Origin: Nageia nagi
Taxonomy: Eukaryota > Pinophyta
Reading direction: 5' to 3'
NCBI GenBank assembly: GCA_050084985.1
Contig: JBITNC010000001.1
Location: 207,700,001 to 207,764,000, forward strand
Length of the DNA: 64,000 nt
The notes under the pieces were generated by a model that was not told the DNA's origin, did not search any database, and was given only the letters and a program-made list of their open reading frames with translations. How positions within the stretch are numbered: position 1 is the first letter of the stretch; every line of letters starts with the position of its first letter. The position numbers and the translations under genes are program-made. Below, piece by piece: positions 12,362 through 23,668 of the stretch.

Positions 12362-13480
12362 CACTTATTCCCAATAACATTTATGTTTAGTGGAGGAGGT
12401 ACCAATTCTCAAGTTTCATTTTTGAGAAGAATATAAATTTTTAATTGCATAACATTTAACCAACAAGATTAATTGTAAGCTGCATTAAAACTTTAAGGTT
12501 CATCCTCATTTAGAATTCTTACAACTAAACCTATATTCATTGTTAGGCTCATTATGATTTGATGTTAATACATGTTTTTCTCAAAAGGGTAATCCTTTAA
12601 AGTTTGCTCAAGCTATTTTTGTCTTTTGGAATGATTGAAACTGATAGACTCATCAGAAAGTAAGAAATATTTTTCATCAAATATGGCATCCTTTGAAATA
12701 AAAATAGTTTTGGTTGAGGGATTATACAATCGGTATGCCTTTGATTCATTATCATACCCAAGAAATATACATTGTTTATCCTTATTATCTAATTTTATTC
12801 TCTTTTCTAATAGAGTGAAAGAATATGTAGTGCAACCAAATATTCTAAGATGAGAGATATTTTGGAATGATTGAAACTAGTAGACTCATCAAAAAGTAAG
12901 AAAGAATTTTTCATCAAATATGGCATCCCTTGAAATAATAATAGTTTTGGTTGAGGGATTGTACAATTGGTATGCCTTTGATTCATTACCATACCTAACA
13001 AATATACATTTTTTAGCCTTGTTAACTAATTTTATTCTCTTTTCTAATGGAATGAAAGAATATCCAGTACAACCAAATATTATAAGATGAGAGATATTTG
13101 GTTTCTTACCAATCCAAGCTTCAAATGGAGATAGTCCTTCAAAAACTATTTTTGGACATCTATTAAGAATGTAAACAATTGTATTGATTGATTTCCCATA
13201 GAAATTTAAGAAAATCTTCAAGCATACTTCGATTCATTTCCATGATTATTTTATTCTTCCTTTTAGCAACTTTATTTTGTTAAGTATATGAAATAATAAA
13301 TTGTCTTTTGATTCTACAAATTGCATAAAAATCATTAAATTCATTATTTTTATATTCTCCACCATTGTTTGATCTTAAGATTTTAATTTTGAGGTTAGTC
13401 TCATTTTCAACCAATGCTTTAAAAACTTTGAAGCATTCAAAATAATTAGACTTATTTTTCAAGAAATATACAAAATTCAT
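12362..13480 (-). pseudogene. Copia A integrase and start of reverse transcriptase
   Basis: Open pieces at 13,480-13,280 and 13,221-12,889 carry Copia integrase text: KILRSNNGGEYKNNEF (the core Asp region), then STINTIVYILNRCP-like sequence, FEAWIGKKPNISHLIIFGC and KKCIFVRYGNESKAYQLYNP (C-terminal GKG-type module). Left of 12,630 the frame decays, and the first reverse-transcriptase residues end at the element B junction. A 236-bp tandem duplication disrupts the C-terminal part. Confidence 0.85.
12631..13102. repeat. 236-bp tandem duplication inside Copia A integrase
   Basis: ATGATTGAAACT starts at 12,631 and again at 12,867. The units share almost all their sequence, including ATCAAATATGGCATCC and TTGGTTGAGGGATT. 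Minor differences show the duplication is old enough to have gathered point changes. Confidence 0.9.
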
Positions 13481-13499
13481 TCTTGAAAAAAATAATTAA

Positions 13500-15211
13500 T
13501 AAAGGTGAGAAAATAATAAGCACCACCAAGAGTTTGCACTAGAAATGGATCCATTAAATTTGAATGAATCAATTGAAGTACAATTGATACTCATGAAGCT
13601 TTATTATTTTCAATTTTTTATTTGCTCATTTTTCCCAAATGACAACTTTCACATAAACCCTTTGTTGGAGTAATATTTAACTTGCATGTTTTTATAATTC
13701 TTACTCTTCATAACTTGTATGTTTTTTATAATTTAAATTACCAAGTATGAGATGTTAGAGATTACTTCAAAAACCTACATTTGCAACCAAACAAAATTGT
13801 GAAGGCGAGTTACTTACAATATACAATTTGTTATGAATTGAACTAGAAAGAATAATATTAATTCTTGTTTTTATTTTCCAACTAGTTTTAGTTAATTCAA
13901 TGATAACCTTTTATTTAGAAATTTGCAAAGTTGATAATAGATTTCTTCTTGGTTTTGGCACATATAAAACATTCTCAATTGCTGTACCACTAACTATTAC
14001 AATTCCAACACCTTCTACTATTAATTTTTAATTATCTTCGATAAGGACATAATCACTATTATATTTATGAATTATTTAGAATTCACTTTTCTCAAAACAC
14101 ATGTGATTAGTGCAACTAGAACCCAAAATCTAATCATGCATATTATTAAGAGATTCAATATACAAAGCACACATATAAGTAGAATTTGAATTATCAGAAT
14201 TTTATATTTTTATTTGTGTTGATTATATTTTTTCCTTTGTTTGGACCTCTTTTGAAAGGATTCTTTCCTTTTGATTTTGTATCATTCTTTTTCTTGTAAC
14301 AAGAACACTCTTTAGGCCAATATATACCATAGAAATTATAGTTTCCATAAAATTTTATTTATTTAATAGTTATACTCTTGTTATCATTAAAATATGATGA
14401 TGGCCCTTTAAAATTTGACTTATTTGGCTTGTAATTTTTTAAAAAATATGATTCTATTTTTTAACAACTAAAGAGTTTTTTTTTATTGAACATAATTATT
14501 TTTCTTGAAATTTCTCTTTTCAACATTTAAGGAAACACTTTGAGGTTTTTTCTCCATAATAGCATAATTATTTTGATTTTTAAAAGATTATTCATGTTGA
14601 ATCAACATATTTGCTAAAGACTTCAAATCAGTATTCTTATTTTATTAGCCAATTTGACTGTTTAGAATAATGACAAAGTTTTTGAATTTGATTGATAAAT
14701 TTTTGATAATGATAAAGGCAAGTAACTCCTCTTTAATCCAATCACACTTACAAGAGATAAGTTGAGCTCTTAAGTCCTTTATTTTTGCTAGATAATCCAA
14801 TCACACTCACAAGAGATAAGTTAAGCTCTTAAGTCCTTCATTTTTTCTAGATAATTCAGCCACACTTTATGATTCCTCTTGCTGATACTAAATATTTTGT
14901 TAAGGATAGTAAACTTTCTAGATATATTGGATCCAAGATAAATTTGCTTCAATAAATTCTATGCATCCTTTGAAAATTGAAATGGAGTGATAGTTTTTAA
15001 AATTTCATCATTAACAGATCTGATAATCATTGATAAATCTTATTGATGTTTCAAATTATAAGCATCTAATGCTTTTTTATTTCTTGTTGGTGGAGTTTCT
15101 TCTTTACCATTTACAATTTTCTAGTATTATGTAGCTTGAAGCTCTGCTTTCTTTCTTGCTTCCCAAATTTCAAAGTTAGAACCATCAAGAATGTACTTTG
15201 GTTGAAAGGAC
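13500..15211 (-). pseudogene. Copia A gag and protease region
   Basis: On the minus strand a gag-like start at 15,211 reads MSFQPKYILDGSNFEIWEAR, typical of Copia gag N-termini (FDGxNFxxW), before stops appear. Around 14,330-14,280 a degraded zinc-knuckle-like stretch lies upstream of integrase, and the protease should fall at about 14,150-13,900. The whole length is heavily decayed. A 59-bp tandem duplication lies at 14,738-14,855. Confidence 0.7.
14738..14855. repeat. 59-bp tandem duplication in Copia A gag
   Basis: CCAATCACACTTACAAGAGA at 14,738 recurs as CCAATCACACTCACAAGAGA at 14,797, with the following GCTCTTAAGTCCTT also shared. Confidence 0.85.
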
Positions 15212-15493
15212 ATAATGAATTCTATCATATTTTTTTAATCTAGAATAAAAATAAATATGCTAGGTTGAATTATCAATTCAAGGTAGATTAACTAAACTTG
15301 TAAGATAAATTAATCAAAATATAGAAAGGACCAATTAACTCTTATAAAGTTGGTGCTCTTACTAATTATTTAATTCTCAAGTCAAATTATTCCAATCTTT
15401 TAGAAATAATAATAATAATAGTAATATTTATTTTAATCTTGTACAAATAATTTATAACAATACTTATATACATCATAGATTGGAAACCATACA

Positions 15494-15498
15494 CATAC
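15494..15498. repeat. Target-site duplication of element C (left)
   Basis: CATAC, identical to 22,539-22,543 and directly abutting the LTR edge. Confidence 0.85.
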
Positions 15499-15788
15499 TA
15501 AAAGGATAAAGGAGAAACAAAGTTCTCACCTAGAATACAAAGCTAAAAGACAATCATGAGAACACATGAATTGCTCAAAAAGAAAATGAAATGATAGATA
15601 AACTAAACATAAAATATGCCTTGCTTAAATAGCAAGTGAAATGTACAATAGCCACATGATCAAAATAATGTTGAACATCAGATTAAAATAACCTGATAAA
15701 TATGACAACTAAGCACACCTACTAATGAACTTAAGATAATAATAACCTATATACCTAACTAGGTAATAAAGCAAATAATACTCTAATA
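15499..15788 (-). repeat. Element C 3' LTR (290 bp)
   Basis: Matches the right LTR with an uninterrupted middle, so it supplies the empty-site reference for the insert at 22,041-22,433. The minus-strand start is TATTAGAGTATT, with the canonical TG changed to TA. The polypurine tract CCCACCCTT (15,789-15,797; purine on the minus strand) is immediately adjacent. Confidence 0.9.
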
Positions 15789-16049
15789 CCCACCCTTAAG
15801 TGGAACTAGAAGGAATGTGAATAATAAAGAAAAAATGAGTCCTAATAACTAGGCTTGCTAAGGTACTCACGTGCAAAATGCATATCACAAAAAAAAACAT
15901 AAAAACCTCTCCTATAGATGATGAAAAACCACATAGGAAAAATCAATCTTCTAGTAGAGGAAATATAGAATAAAGGAAAGTGGAGAGAAAGGTATCCTCA
16001 TCAACACCCCCAAGAATAACTTTCATCACCCCAAGTAAGTCAAGAAACT

Positions 16050-17409
16050 AAAGAAAGTATGGTGAAGCAAAGGGTTTCATGAAGATGTTCATGATATGCT
16101 GCTCTATAGGAATGTACTCCAAGCCAAGGATGCAATCTTGGATATACTATCAGATAAAATTCATATGCACCTCAATGTTCTTCATACACTAGTGCTCAAT
16201 AGGATTGTGTGAAATATGAATCACACTCTAACTATTGCACTAAAGTAATATGGTACTATACTATGAAAAGTTGAACTCCTCCATCAATTATCAAAGCCAA
16301 AGGACATTTTAACTCACATGAACTACTTCCCTATACTCTACCTCAGTTGAGGATAGTGCAATAGCCTATTGCTTCTTACATAACTAAGCTATGGGAGAAG
16401 TGTTAAGATAAAATACATAGCCAGGAGTTGATCGATGGTCATTAGAGGAACCAACCTAGTCAAAATCAGTATATCCAATCAACACTGGATTACCTCTCAT
16501 ATAATGCATATCATAGTGTGTAGTGCCCCTCACATATCAAATAATCCTCTTAGTTACCTACCAACAGGACTCATGAGGGGATTAAGCAAACTGGGAAATG
16601 AGCCCAACTATATATGAGATATCAAATTGAGTATGGGTGAGGTATAACAAACTCCCAACCAACTATCAATACAAAGTAGCATCACATAGTGTTGTAATGC
16701 AAGAGGAAGTATGATTCACCCCACTATGAAAAGGTGTAGGAGATGGCTTATAGTCATACATCCAAAATCACTCAAGAAGATCCAAGGCATACTTCTACTG
16801 AGAGAGATAAATTCCTAAGTCTAATTGTATCACCTAAAATCCAAGAAAATAATGGGTAAGTCCAAGGTATATCATATTAAAATGATCAAAAAGAGACTAC
16901 TACACAATATAGATGTGAGATATGGAGTTGCCTGTGAGAACAAGATCATCAACATAGAACACAAGAACAGTGATGCAATTACTATGTCTCCAAATGTAGA
17001 AAGTAGGATCTAATTGACTTAATACAAATCTAGTAGAGAGAAGAAATATGTCCATCTTCTTGTAACATGCCTGAGGTGCTTACTTAAGGCCATAAAGGGA
17101 TTTCGTAAGCCTATAAATAAGCAAATAATCCTACATAAATCCAATGGGTTGCTTCATTTAAATCTCTTCCTGCAAGTTTCCATGAAAGAAGGCACTCTCT
17201 ACATCCATCAAATAAACATGCCATCTTTGAGATGCAGCTAAAGTAAGAATAATACATAGTGAGTCCATTTTGGCTGTAGGGTTGAAGGTCTCTAAATAAT
17301 CAATGTCCTCAACCTTGGAAAATCCCTTAACCACAATCCATGATTTATGCTTGTTCATAGAATCATTAGCTGCATACTTGATCTGATACATCCATTTAAA
17401 TTGGACCAA
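16050..17409 (-). pseudogene. Element C reverse transcriptase and RNase H
   Basis: 17,409-17,158 is open and reads as the Copia reverse-transcriptase N-terminus: FKWMYQIKYAANDSMNKHKS, then VEDIDYLETFNPTAKMDS, then HVYLMDVESAFFHGNLQEEI (first catalytic Asp). The catalytic box LVFYVDDLVLTG lies near 16,930-16,970. Beyond it, towards 16,050, RNase H-like text with stops continues to the 3' leader. Catalytic Asp residues are kept, but frameshifts and stops prevent expression. Confidence 0.88.
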
Positions 17410-17544
17410 CTTCCTTATTGGAGGAAGGAGTATAAGCTCCTATGTCACATTCCTCATCAAAGAGGAATACTTTGCCACCATAGCATTATCCCACTCTATA
17501 TGTCCATGAGCTTAGGAGAAAGTATATGGATCACTAGAAACTAC

Positions 17545-18700
17545 CTAACCAACTAGTATAGAACCAATAAAGTTACAGTGAGAGGGAGGTAGATCCTCAA
17601 TGTATGGTGTTGCATACTTAAGTATCAAGTGATTCCATATAGACAAGGGAGGTGGGGGAGGATGGCATGTAGTAGGAGGAGGATTCACAACATGTGAAGG
17701 AGGATCAACATATGTAGAAGTGGTAGGAGTATCATCCATGTCAATAAGAGGAGCATATGAGTTATCCAAATTGGAAGAAGAAGGGGGAGAATTAAAAATA
17801 CACTCATCAAACTAAACATCCTTCCTAAAAAATACATCATGTGTATCAAGGTCTAGTAAATAATATGCCTTCACATTCTCATAATATCCAACAAAAATGA
17901 GTGGCCTACTCTTCTTTTCCAAATCCTTACATTGTGTCTTCATAATATATGCCCAAGTATGACTACCAAAGATGCTTAAGTGAGAAACATTTGGCTTATT
18001 CCTAGTCCAAGCCTCTTTAGGATTCATATCTAAAAGTGTTTTATATGGTGTGTGATTTTGAATTTAGTTATCACAATTGACTACCTCTTCCTAGTAGATA
18101 GGTGGGATATCCTATGAACACACCATGTTGTTGGCCATTTCCTTAAAGTTCATGTTCTTTCTCTTAGCCACTTTGTTCTATTATGGAGTGTGTTACATTG
18201 AATGCTAATGTACAATTCCATGAACCATAAGAAAATTCTAAAAATCATTGGTAAATTAATCCCCTCCATTATTATTATGAAGCTTATTTATGCACATGGA
18301 ATACGAATTCTTAACTAATGCTTTGAAAGCCTTGAAGTGAGAAAATACCTAACTCTTTTACTTAAGGAAATACACCCAAGTATATCTTAAGAAATCACTA
18401 ATAAATGTGAGCACATACCAAGCTCCTATAAAGGACATATGGGAAAAGGTCATCAAGTCACTATGTACTAACTCCAAGGGTGTTAAAGCATGATGAGCTC
18501 TACCTAAAGGGAAAGGATCTTATTGTTGCTTGCGAAGAGCACATCTTGGACAAACACCATAAATATAAGAAACCTTTGGTAATATGGTAATCATATGATG
18601 AGTGTGAAGCTATTGTAAATATCACTAATTGAGGTGGAAAAACCTCTCATGCCAAATTTTTCTCATCAAATTTACATGAGCAACCACTCTTGTAGCAATA
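17545..18700 (-). pseudogene. Element C integrase
   Basis: The 18,027-17,812 piece reads MNPKEAWTRNKPNVSHLSIF, then KKSRPLIFVGYYENVKAYYL, the Copia integrase C-terminal module. The catalytic core and zinc-binding part lie to the right (to about 18,700), heavily decayed; for example minus-strand text near 18,540-18,480 still shows the Cys-rich/His pattern of the N-terminal zinc domain. The Pro-rich piece at 17,769-17,545 is the usual linker to reverse transcriptase. Confidence 0.82.
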
Positions 18701-18899
18701 ATGGAATCATAAAATCTCTCAAAGTAGTAGAGTCTAGAAGTGTGATCAGCAACACCCTATGCAATCAGTGTATGTGGGTCTAGTAGGCTATGGATTTCAA
18801 ATCCCTATGGAGTGAATGAAATAATATTCCCTATACCAAAATGGTAACTCTGATGTATTAAAAGTAGGTTGGTGATTATCTAAAAAACATAGAGTACAT

Positions 18900-19977
18900 C
18901 ATTTGATGTGCCCTCCATCAAGAATAATATCCTCATTTCCTCTAACTGAAATGAATAAAGAATCACCAACGTCAATCTGAGAGATAAAACTAGAAGCAAG
19001 AGAAGTAAAGAACTTCTTTAAAGTCATGTAATGAGTAGCACCTAAATCCATAACCCATTTTTTTGAAGTAGAATCTGATTTTCCTAAACATTCAATGCTC
19101 TACCTTGATCCTTGGGAGCATTTTTGGGTGCCTCCTTTAGAATAACAATCTTCTCCTTTTCATTGCTTCTTCTAAAGCATACATTTTCTTAGAAAACCTA
19201 TCTGAAGGATGTCCACAGATGCCACTAAAATCACACGTTATATCATATTTATTATTATTTTTCTTTTTGTAAGAATTATGTCTATTGGGTTTGGATTCCT
19301 TAGGAGGAATCTATTGTGAAGGAGTGATGTGAGGCTTAGACTTAGCCCTGCCCTTGACTTTGGAAGATGATGTAGAAAGTACCTTAAAAGGATAGGATAT
19401 CATCTCAAGAGTGGAAATTTTTCTTCTTCCCTTTTGAGATGCTCATAATATTTTTCCAAACTAGGCCTTACAAATTTGTTTGCTAAAGCATCCATTGTAG
19501 AAAACAAGGTAGAAGAAAATACATGAACATGTCCTTTTAACTTTGACAAAATTTAAAAAATACATTCTTCTTCTTTCTTATTTTTACCTATACCCTTCAA
19601 TTATGTGAACAACATCTTAAATTTAGTAAGAAAGTCTACAATTATGGGAAAGTTATCTGATGATAATGTTGTGAGTTGAGCTTCAATCTGCATAGCTTGC
19701 AGTGTGTCTACCTTCCCAAATAAGGATTACAACTATTCCCAAGCGTCATGAGTTAAGGAAGTGCCTTAAAGATAGAACCATATACTCTCACTAATATTAG
19801 CCTTAATTACACAACATGCTTCTACTTATGAATTATTAAAATACCAACTTTCATAATCTCCCTTAAAAGTGAATTTTTGCTCTTTTATGAATGTGTTGAA
19901 ACCTCTTTGGTGCAAGCAAAGTCAACATTTGAGATTTTTAATTATGATAGTTATGTGATGTGAGTGGTTCCATTTTA
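18900..19977 (-). pseudogene. Element C gag and protease region
   Basis: Lies between the leader and integrase in the expected place. A minus-strand start near 19,977 (MEPLTSHNYHN) begins a decayed frame, and about 19,240-19,200 holds a zinc-knuckle remnant (CDFSGICGHPSDRF, the last Cys replaced). The protease is inferred from position at about 19,100-18,900. Many stops. Confidence 0.65.
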
Positions 19978-19989
19978 AATATAAAATTA

Positions 19990-21873
19990 GAAGAGGAATT
20001 CAATTCAAAACATCAAAAAATAACAAAAAACAACCAAATATGTGCACTAAATTAGCACCAATATTATCCCCTCCAAAAGAGCTTTTATTCACACTTTTTA
20101 TAATATAGAAATTGATATGTGCACTAATCCATGACAAAGAATTTGGAATCATGATACCAACATAAAAATAATCACATGAATCAAAACCCATATGTAGATT
20201 TTTGTGTAATAAGTAAGATCCCCTCCAAAAATCAAATTTAAAGCCTTGGGTGTTTGAAGTGCAAATGGGTATTTCTAAAGAGATCTAGGTTATGGACCGT
20301 AATTGAATTTATGATGCCCCACTTTTAATTAAAAATGCCACTTCAATATAAAGTTCCACCATAAAAATTTAAATGCTACCCATAATAAAAAAACTAAAGT
20401 GATATTTTAAAATTTTAGGATAATCCCAACAAACTTTTATAAATATCAAACCCTAAAGTCTAACCTAGCAAGATGGAGAGTAGATGTGGAGGAGAAAGAC
20501 AATGAATAGAATTCAATAAAGAGTGAATACGAACCAATGAGATGAAGGTCGCTATGAATATCATGAAATGAAGATGACACAAACATTGTGGTGAATGAAA
20601 AGAACTCCATTATGAGAGCCATCAAATGTGGAGTGAGATGATGTTATACCACCAATCAAAACATCATTGTACTAAAGCAATACTATGAAATCACCATCGA
20701 GAGCACCATGGAAAATGATGTGAGCGATATTATCAAATTTTTCAATCAATGAGAAGATAAGCCACCATTATATGATGGGATTGACTAAGATGAGAAAAAG
20801 CATGTGATTATGGAAACTAGTAGTTTTCCTAGTACCTAATTAGTTCTTACAAGCAAAAATTAAGTTTTTTAAATTGGCTAATATTTGGACCCCCAAAAGG
20901 GGGACCATTCACCCTAAAATTATAGGCATGTATTAATTTTATGTATCTAATTACCAAAAACTCAACATATAGTATGTCTGTTGTATGTATCCACTTATAT
21001 CTTTTATTCTAAAGGTTATATTTTCACCTAAATTTTTAAATTGATTCTCCTTAGTTTCTATAGGTTATTTTTGGACCAATACTTAGTATTAACCTTGATG
21101 GACACCACTGTGATAGAATGATATCATAAATAGAACACAACACTCAATGATATGTATTAATGACTATCGTAGGGTGGAGGTAAAGTGACACCATGCCATA
21201 GATCAAAGCATCGTAACATTATGATAACTATACTGAGCACTATTGTTAAGAGCAAACTTGGATAGAAATAAGATGCAAAAGACACTACATAGCACCAATT
21301 ACAAAGTTATTGATATTGTGAAATGGTGAAGGCTAGATCATTAGAGGCTCATGAGTGAGAACATGAGATCAAAAAACTTAAATGTGAGTGATGTCATATA
21401 AGAGTTAAAATATTAGCACAAATAAAACTATTACATAGATCTTAGATGAAATCACATATCATATCACTAAGGAAAAATAACTCATACTTAGATTGCAAGA
21501 TCTTATGTCTTTTGAAAGCACCACTATGAGATAAAAAATACTACAAGGAAGCAAATCTAATAATGATTATGCCATCGCAGTGAAAAATATCATGAGGACT
21601 AAGATCTCATGGATCCATAATGGTAGAGGTGTGAAATGAAGAACCCTCACTAGATGAAGGTCATGAAGAAACCTTAGGCCCAAATAAAAAATGAAATCAT
21701 GATCTTAAAGAGATTTTGTAGAAAATAAATCTGCTAATAAAATACTAGAGTTGAAATATTGTAAGATACCAACATAGGGAGATGATACACCACAATGGAC
21801 ACACTACACAATAAGCAAAGGTTGTGGGTGCCACTACGAATATGACAAGGTTCTAAAAAATCTCTACAAAACT
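19990..21873 (-). other. Long untranslated leader of element C
   Basis: Nearly 1.9 kb separates the primer-binding site from the gag start. I see no conserved domain and no reading frame of note on either strand. Short repetitive words such as ATGATATCA and ACCATC recur, but no clean tandem unit was found. Confidence 0.6.
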
Positions 21874-21891
21874 CAATGTGCTTTGGTACCA
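21874..21891 (-). promoter_or_regulatory. Primer-binding site of element C
   Basis: On the minus strand, directly after the 5' LTR, the sequence TGGTACCAAAGCACATTG differs at two positions from the plant Copia consensus TGGTATCAGAGC (complementary to initiator tRNA-Met 3' end). The position next to the LTR edge supports the role. Confidence 0.8.
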
Positions 21892-22538
21892 TAAAAAGAT
21901 AAAGGAGAAATAAAGTTTTCACCCAAAATACAAAGCCAAGAGACAATCACAAGAACATAAGAATTATTCACAAAAAAAAATGAAATGATGGATAAATTTA
22001 ACATAAGATACACCTTGCTTAAATAGGAAGTGAAATGTACATAATGTACATCCATTGATCCACTCATGAAAAGTAAGGTTTCCTTTTAGCCAGAGCGATG
22101 GGGCTTATACCTCTAACATAGCGAAACCAAAAACTACTTCTTATTCCCACCCAACCCTAAATCATTCTTCTGGCACCCCCACTAGTAATTAGAGGCAAGC
22201 GCTTCTTATTACTTTACTTCTTACTAATGTTGAACTTTAGAAAGTCTTGTATATTCTTATTTAGGGTGGGATGAAACCTTTTAACAGTGACGGATCCCAA
22301 TAGTTCAGGTATTCCTCCCTGAACTAGAGTAAGTAACAATTGCTTCCATTCCATGTAGTAACTAGAGCGAGGAATCAAGGGTATGTGGGCCCCCGTGTAT
22401 CGATTAAAGGCATTCAAACTATTCCATTCCATGAAAACTAACCTAATAAGTATGAAAACTAAGCACACCTACTAGTGAACTTAAGATAATGATAATCTAA
22501 AAATCTAATAAGGTAATAAAGTAAATAATACTCTAACA
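21892..22538 (-). repeat. Element C 5' LTR, carrying a foreign insert
   Basis: Matches the 3' LTR in two blocks, 21,892-22,040 and about 22,434-22,538. The minus-strand start TGTTAGAGTATTATTT is canonical. The right-hand flank CATAC is the second copy of the target duplication. About 40 bp seen in the other LTR are missing at the insert site. Confidence 0.9.
22041..22433. other. Foreign ~393-bp insert in the 5' LTR, organelle-like in texture
   Basis: Absent from the other LTR, where about 40 bp lie instead. It has no terminal inverted repeats, no poly(A) and no target duplication, and is visibly richer in G+C than its surroundings (for example GGCACCCCCACTAGTAATTA and GATGGGGCTTATACC). On the minus strand it is open over 84 codons with no recognised domain. 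Replacement of LTR bases by a tail-less segment fits end-joining capture of organelle (mitochondrial or plastid) DNA; I infer this and did not recognise a particular organelle gene. Confidence 0.6.
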
Positions 22539-22543
22539 CATAC

Positions 22544-23660
22544 TACATTTAACAATATAATAAACTTGAGTTCTATAAAGCTCTACAAAAATAAATGGGG
22601 AGAATATAAAGAGACATAAAAAAGTTCTCAAGGCCTAATATGGAGATTCGAAAAGAAATAAGACTAACCAAGTCATGGATAATTCATTTTAGGACTTAAA
22701 CAAGATAATCGGGATAAAAATAGCTTCCTAGATGAAAATAACATTCCTGTTATCAAATATGATATTGATATATATTTTCCAAGTGAATAAATAGAGTTAC
22801 AAAATGATACAGAGCAATTTGGTTATAGCATAGGATTCCCAAGAGAAGAAACAATATTCTTGGAATGAAAAAAATTATCCTAAAGCACTCTTAGGCTATT
22901 TTACCTACAAACGATAGTAGTCCAACTTTCAGGATCCATGAATAAGAGGAATAAAATTCTTGTAGTTTCCTAAATACTTGATAATGATGATTTTCACATT
23001 TTTATGATGATGATGATATCATTAAACTTATTATTGTCCTATAAGAAAGTGCAATGTTTCACTTTTAAGATGTTGCCAAGGTCCAAGAAAGAGAGATGTT
23101 GTACTTTAGAGAAGGTGATACAACATCAAATTTGTCATAGTGCAACATAGGATAGAAAAGCTCATTGTTGCACTTTTAAGGAAGTGTTATCAATAACTAA
23201 GTTGTAGTGGTGCAACATAAGATAGAAAAGTATATTATTGCACTTCTAAGAGGTGACATTATCACTTGTATTAGCAAAATATGATAAAATTAATTTTAAG
23301 TATTTTTTTTCCTTTGTTGTATGTATTTTATAATGGTGTTTTGATTTCTAGTAGCTAACATCATCACTTGTATCACCAAATTACAATAAAATTAATTTCA
23401 AGTTTTCTTTGCCTTTATCTTATCTATTTTATGATGGTGTCATGATTTCAAGTAGGTGACATAATCACTTATATCATCGAACCATGGTAATATATTTTTC
23501 TAACCTGTGTTGTACCATGATAATCTAGTTATTGATATCACTTTCTTCAAATAATGATAATATACTTTTTTTCTTTGATTCATGATGACCATTTTATATA
23601 TAGCACCCATACACTTTTTCGGATTCCAAAAATAGTAGTTTCCAAACATAGCAATTTCTA
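22544..23660. other. Intergenic DNA with two short tandem arrays
   Basis: No coding signal. 23,045-23,255 holds roughly 70-bp units built on GTGCAACATARGATAGAAAAG and TTGCACTT. 23,250-23,560 holds roughly 100-bp units starting with GTGACATTATCACTTGTAT, CTAACATCATCACTTGTATC and GTGACATAATCACTTATATC. The 5' LTR of chromovirus D should lie hereabouts but I could not match it to sequence at 36,608. Confidence 0.6.
23045..23560. repeat. Two adjacent imperfect tandem arrays (~70 bp and ~100 bp units)
   Basis: Words GTGCAACATAGGATAGAAAAG (about 23,141) and GTGCAACATAAGATAGAAAAG (about 23,211) define the first array. Three units opening with GACATnATCACTT define the second, each ending in an A+T-rich run that includes AAAATTAATTT. 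Confidence 0.65.
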
Positions 23661-23668
23661 GAAATAGC

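Larger units (their letters stand above)
2870..15211 (-). mobile_element. Ty1/Copia retrotransposon relic A, split by element B
   Basis: Read on the minus strand the order is gag (15,211 down to about 14,200), protease/integrase (about 14,000-12,900), reverse transcriptase start (just right of 12,362), then after an 8.1-kb insertion the rest of reverse transcriptase and RNase H (4,261-2,880). This order, with integrase before reverse transcriptase, is diagnostic of Copia. The reading frame resumes across the insertion: the phrase WVYRIKYDSNGEIGK is rebuilt from bases on both sides. All genes are full of stops and frameshifts. Its LTRs were not identified; the 5' LTR should lie to the right of 15,211, where element C is inserted. 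Confidence 0.8.
15499..22538 (-). mobile_element. Ty1/Copia retrotransposon C, full length with target duplication
   Basis: Boundaries are set by matching LTRs (15,499-15,788 and 21,892-22,538) flanked by identical 5-bp duplications CATAC at 15,494-15,498 and 22,539-22,543. The minus-strand LTR starts TGTTAGAGTATT; a polypurine tract (AAGGGTGGG) abuts the 3' LTR and a primer-binding site resembling TGGTATCAGAGC abuts the 5' LTR. The internal order is gag, integrase, reverse transcriptase, RNase H. All genes have stops. Total length is about 7.0 kb, including a ~393-bp foreign insert in the 5' LTR. Confidence 0.92.

Noticed and set aside
22214-22468. 84-codon minus-strand ORF as a gene
   Set aside because: It spans the foreign insert and runs past its edge into LTR sequence; no start context or domain supports a gene.
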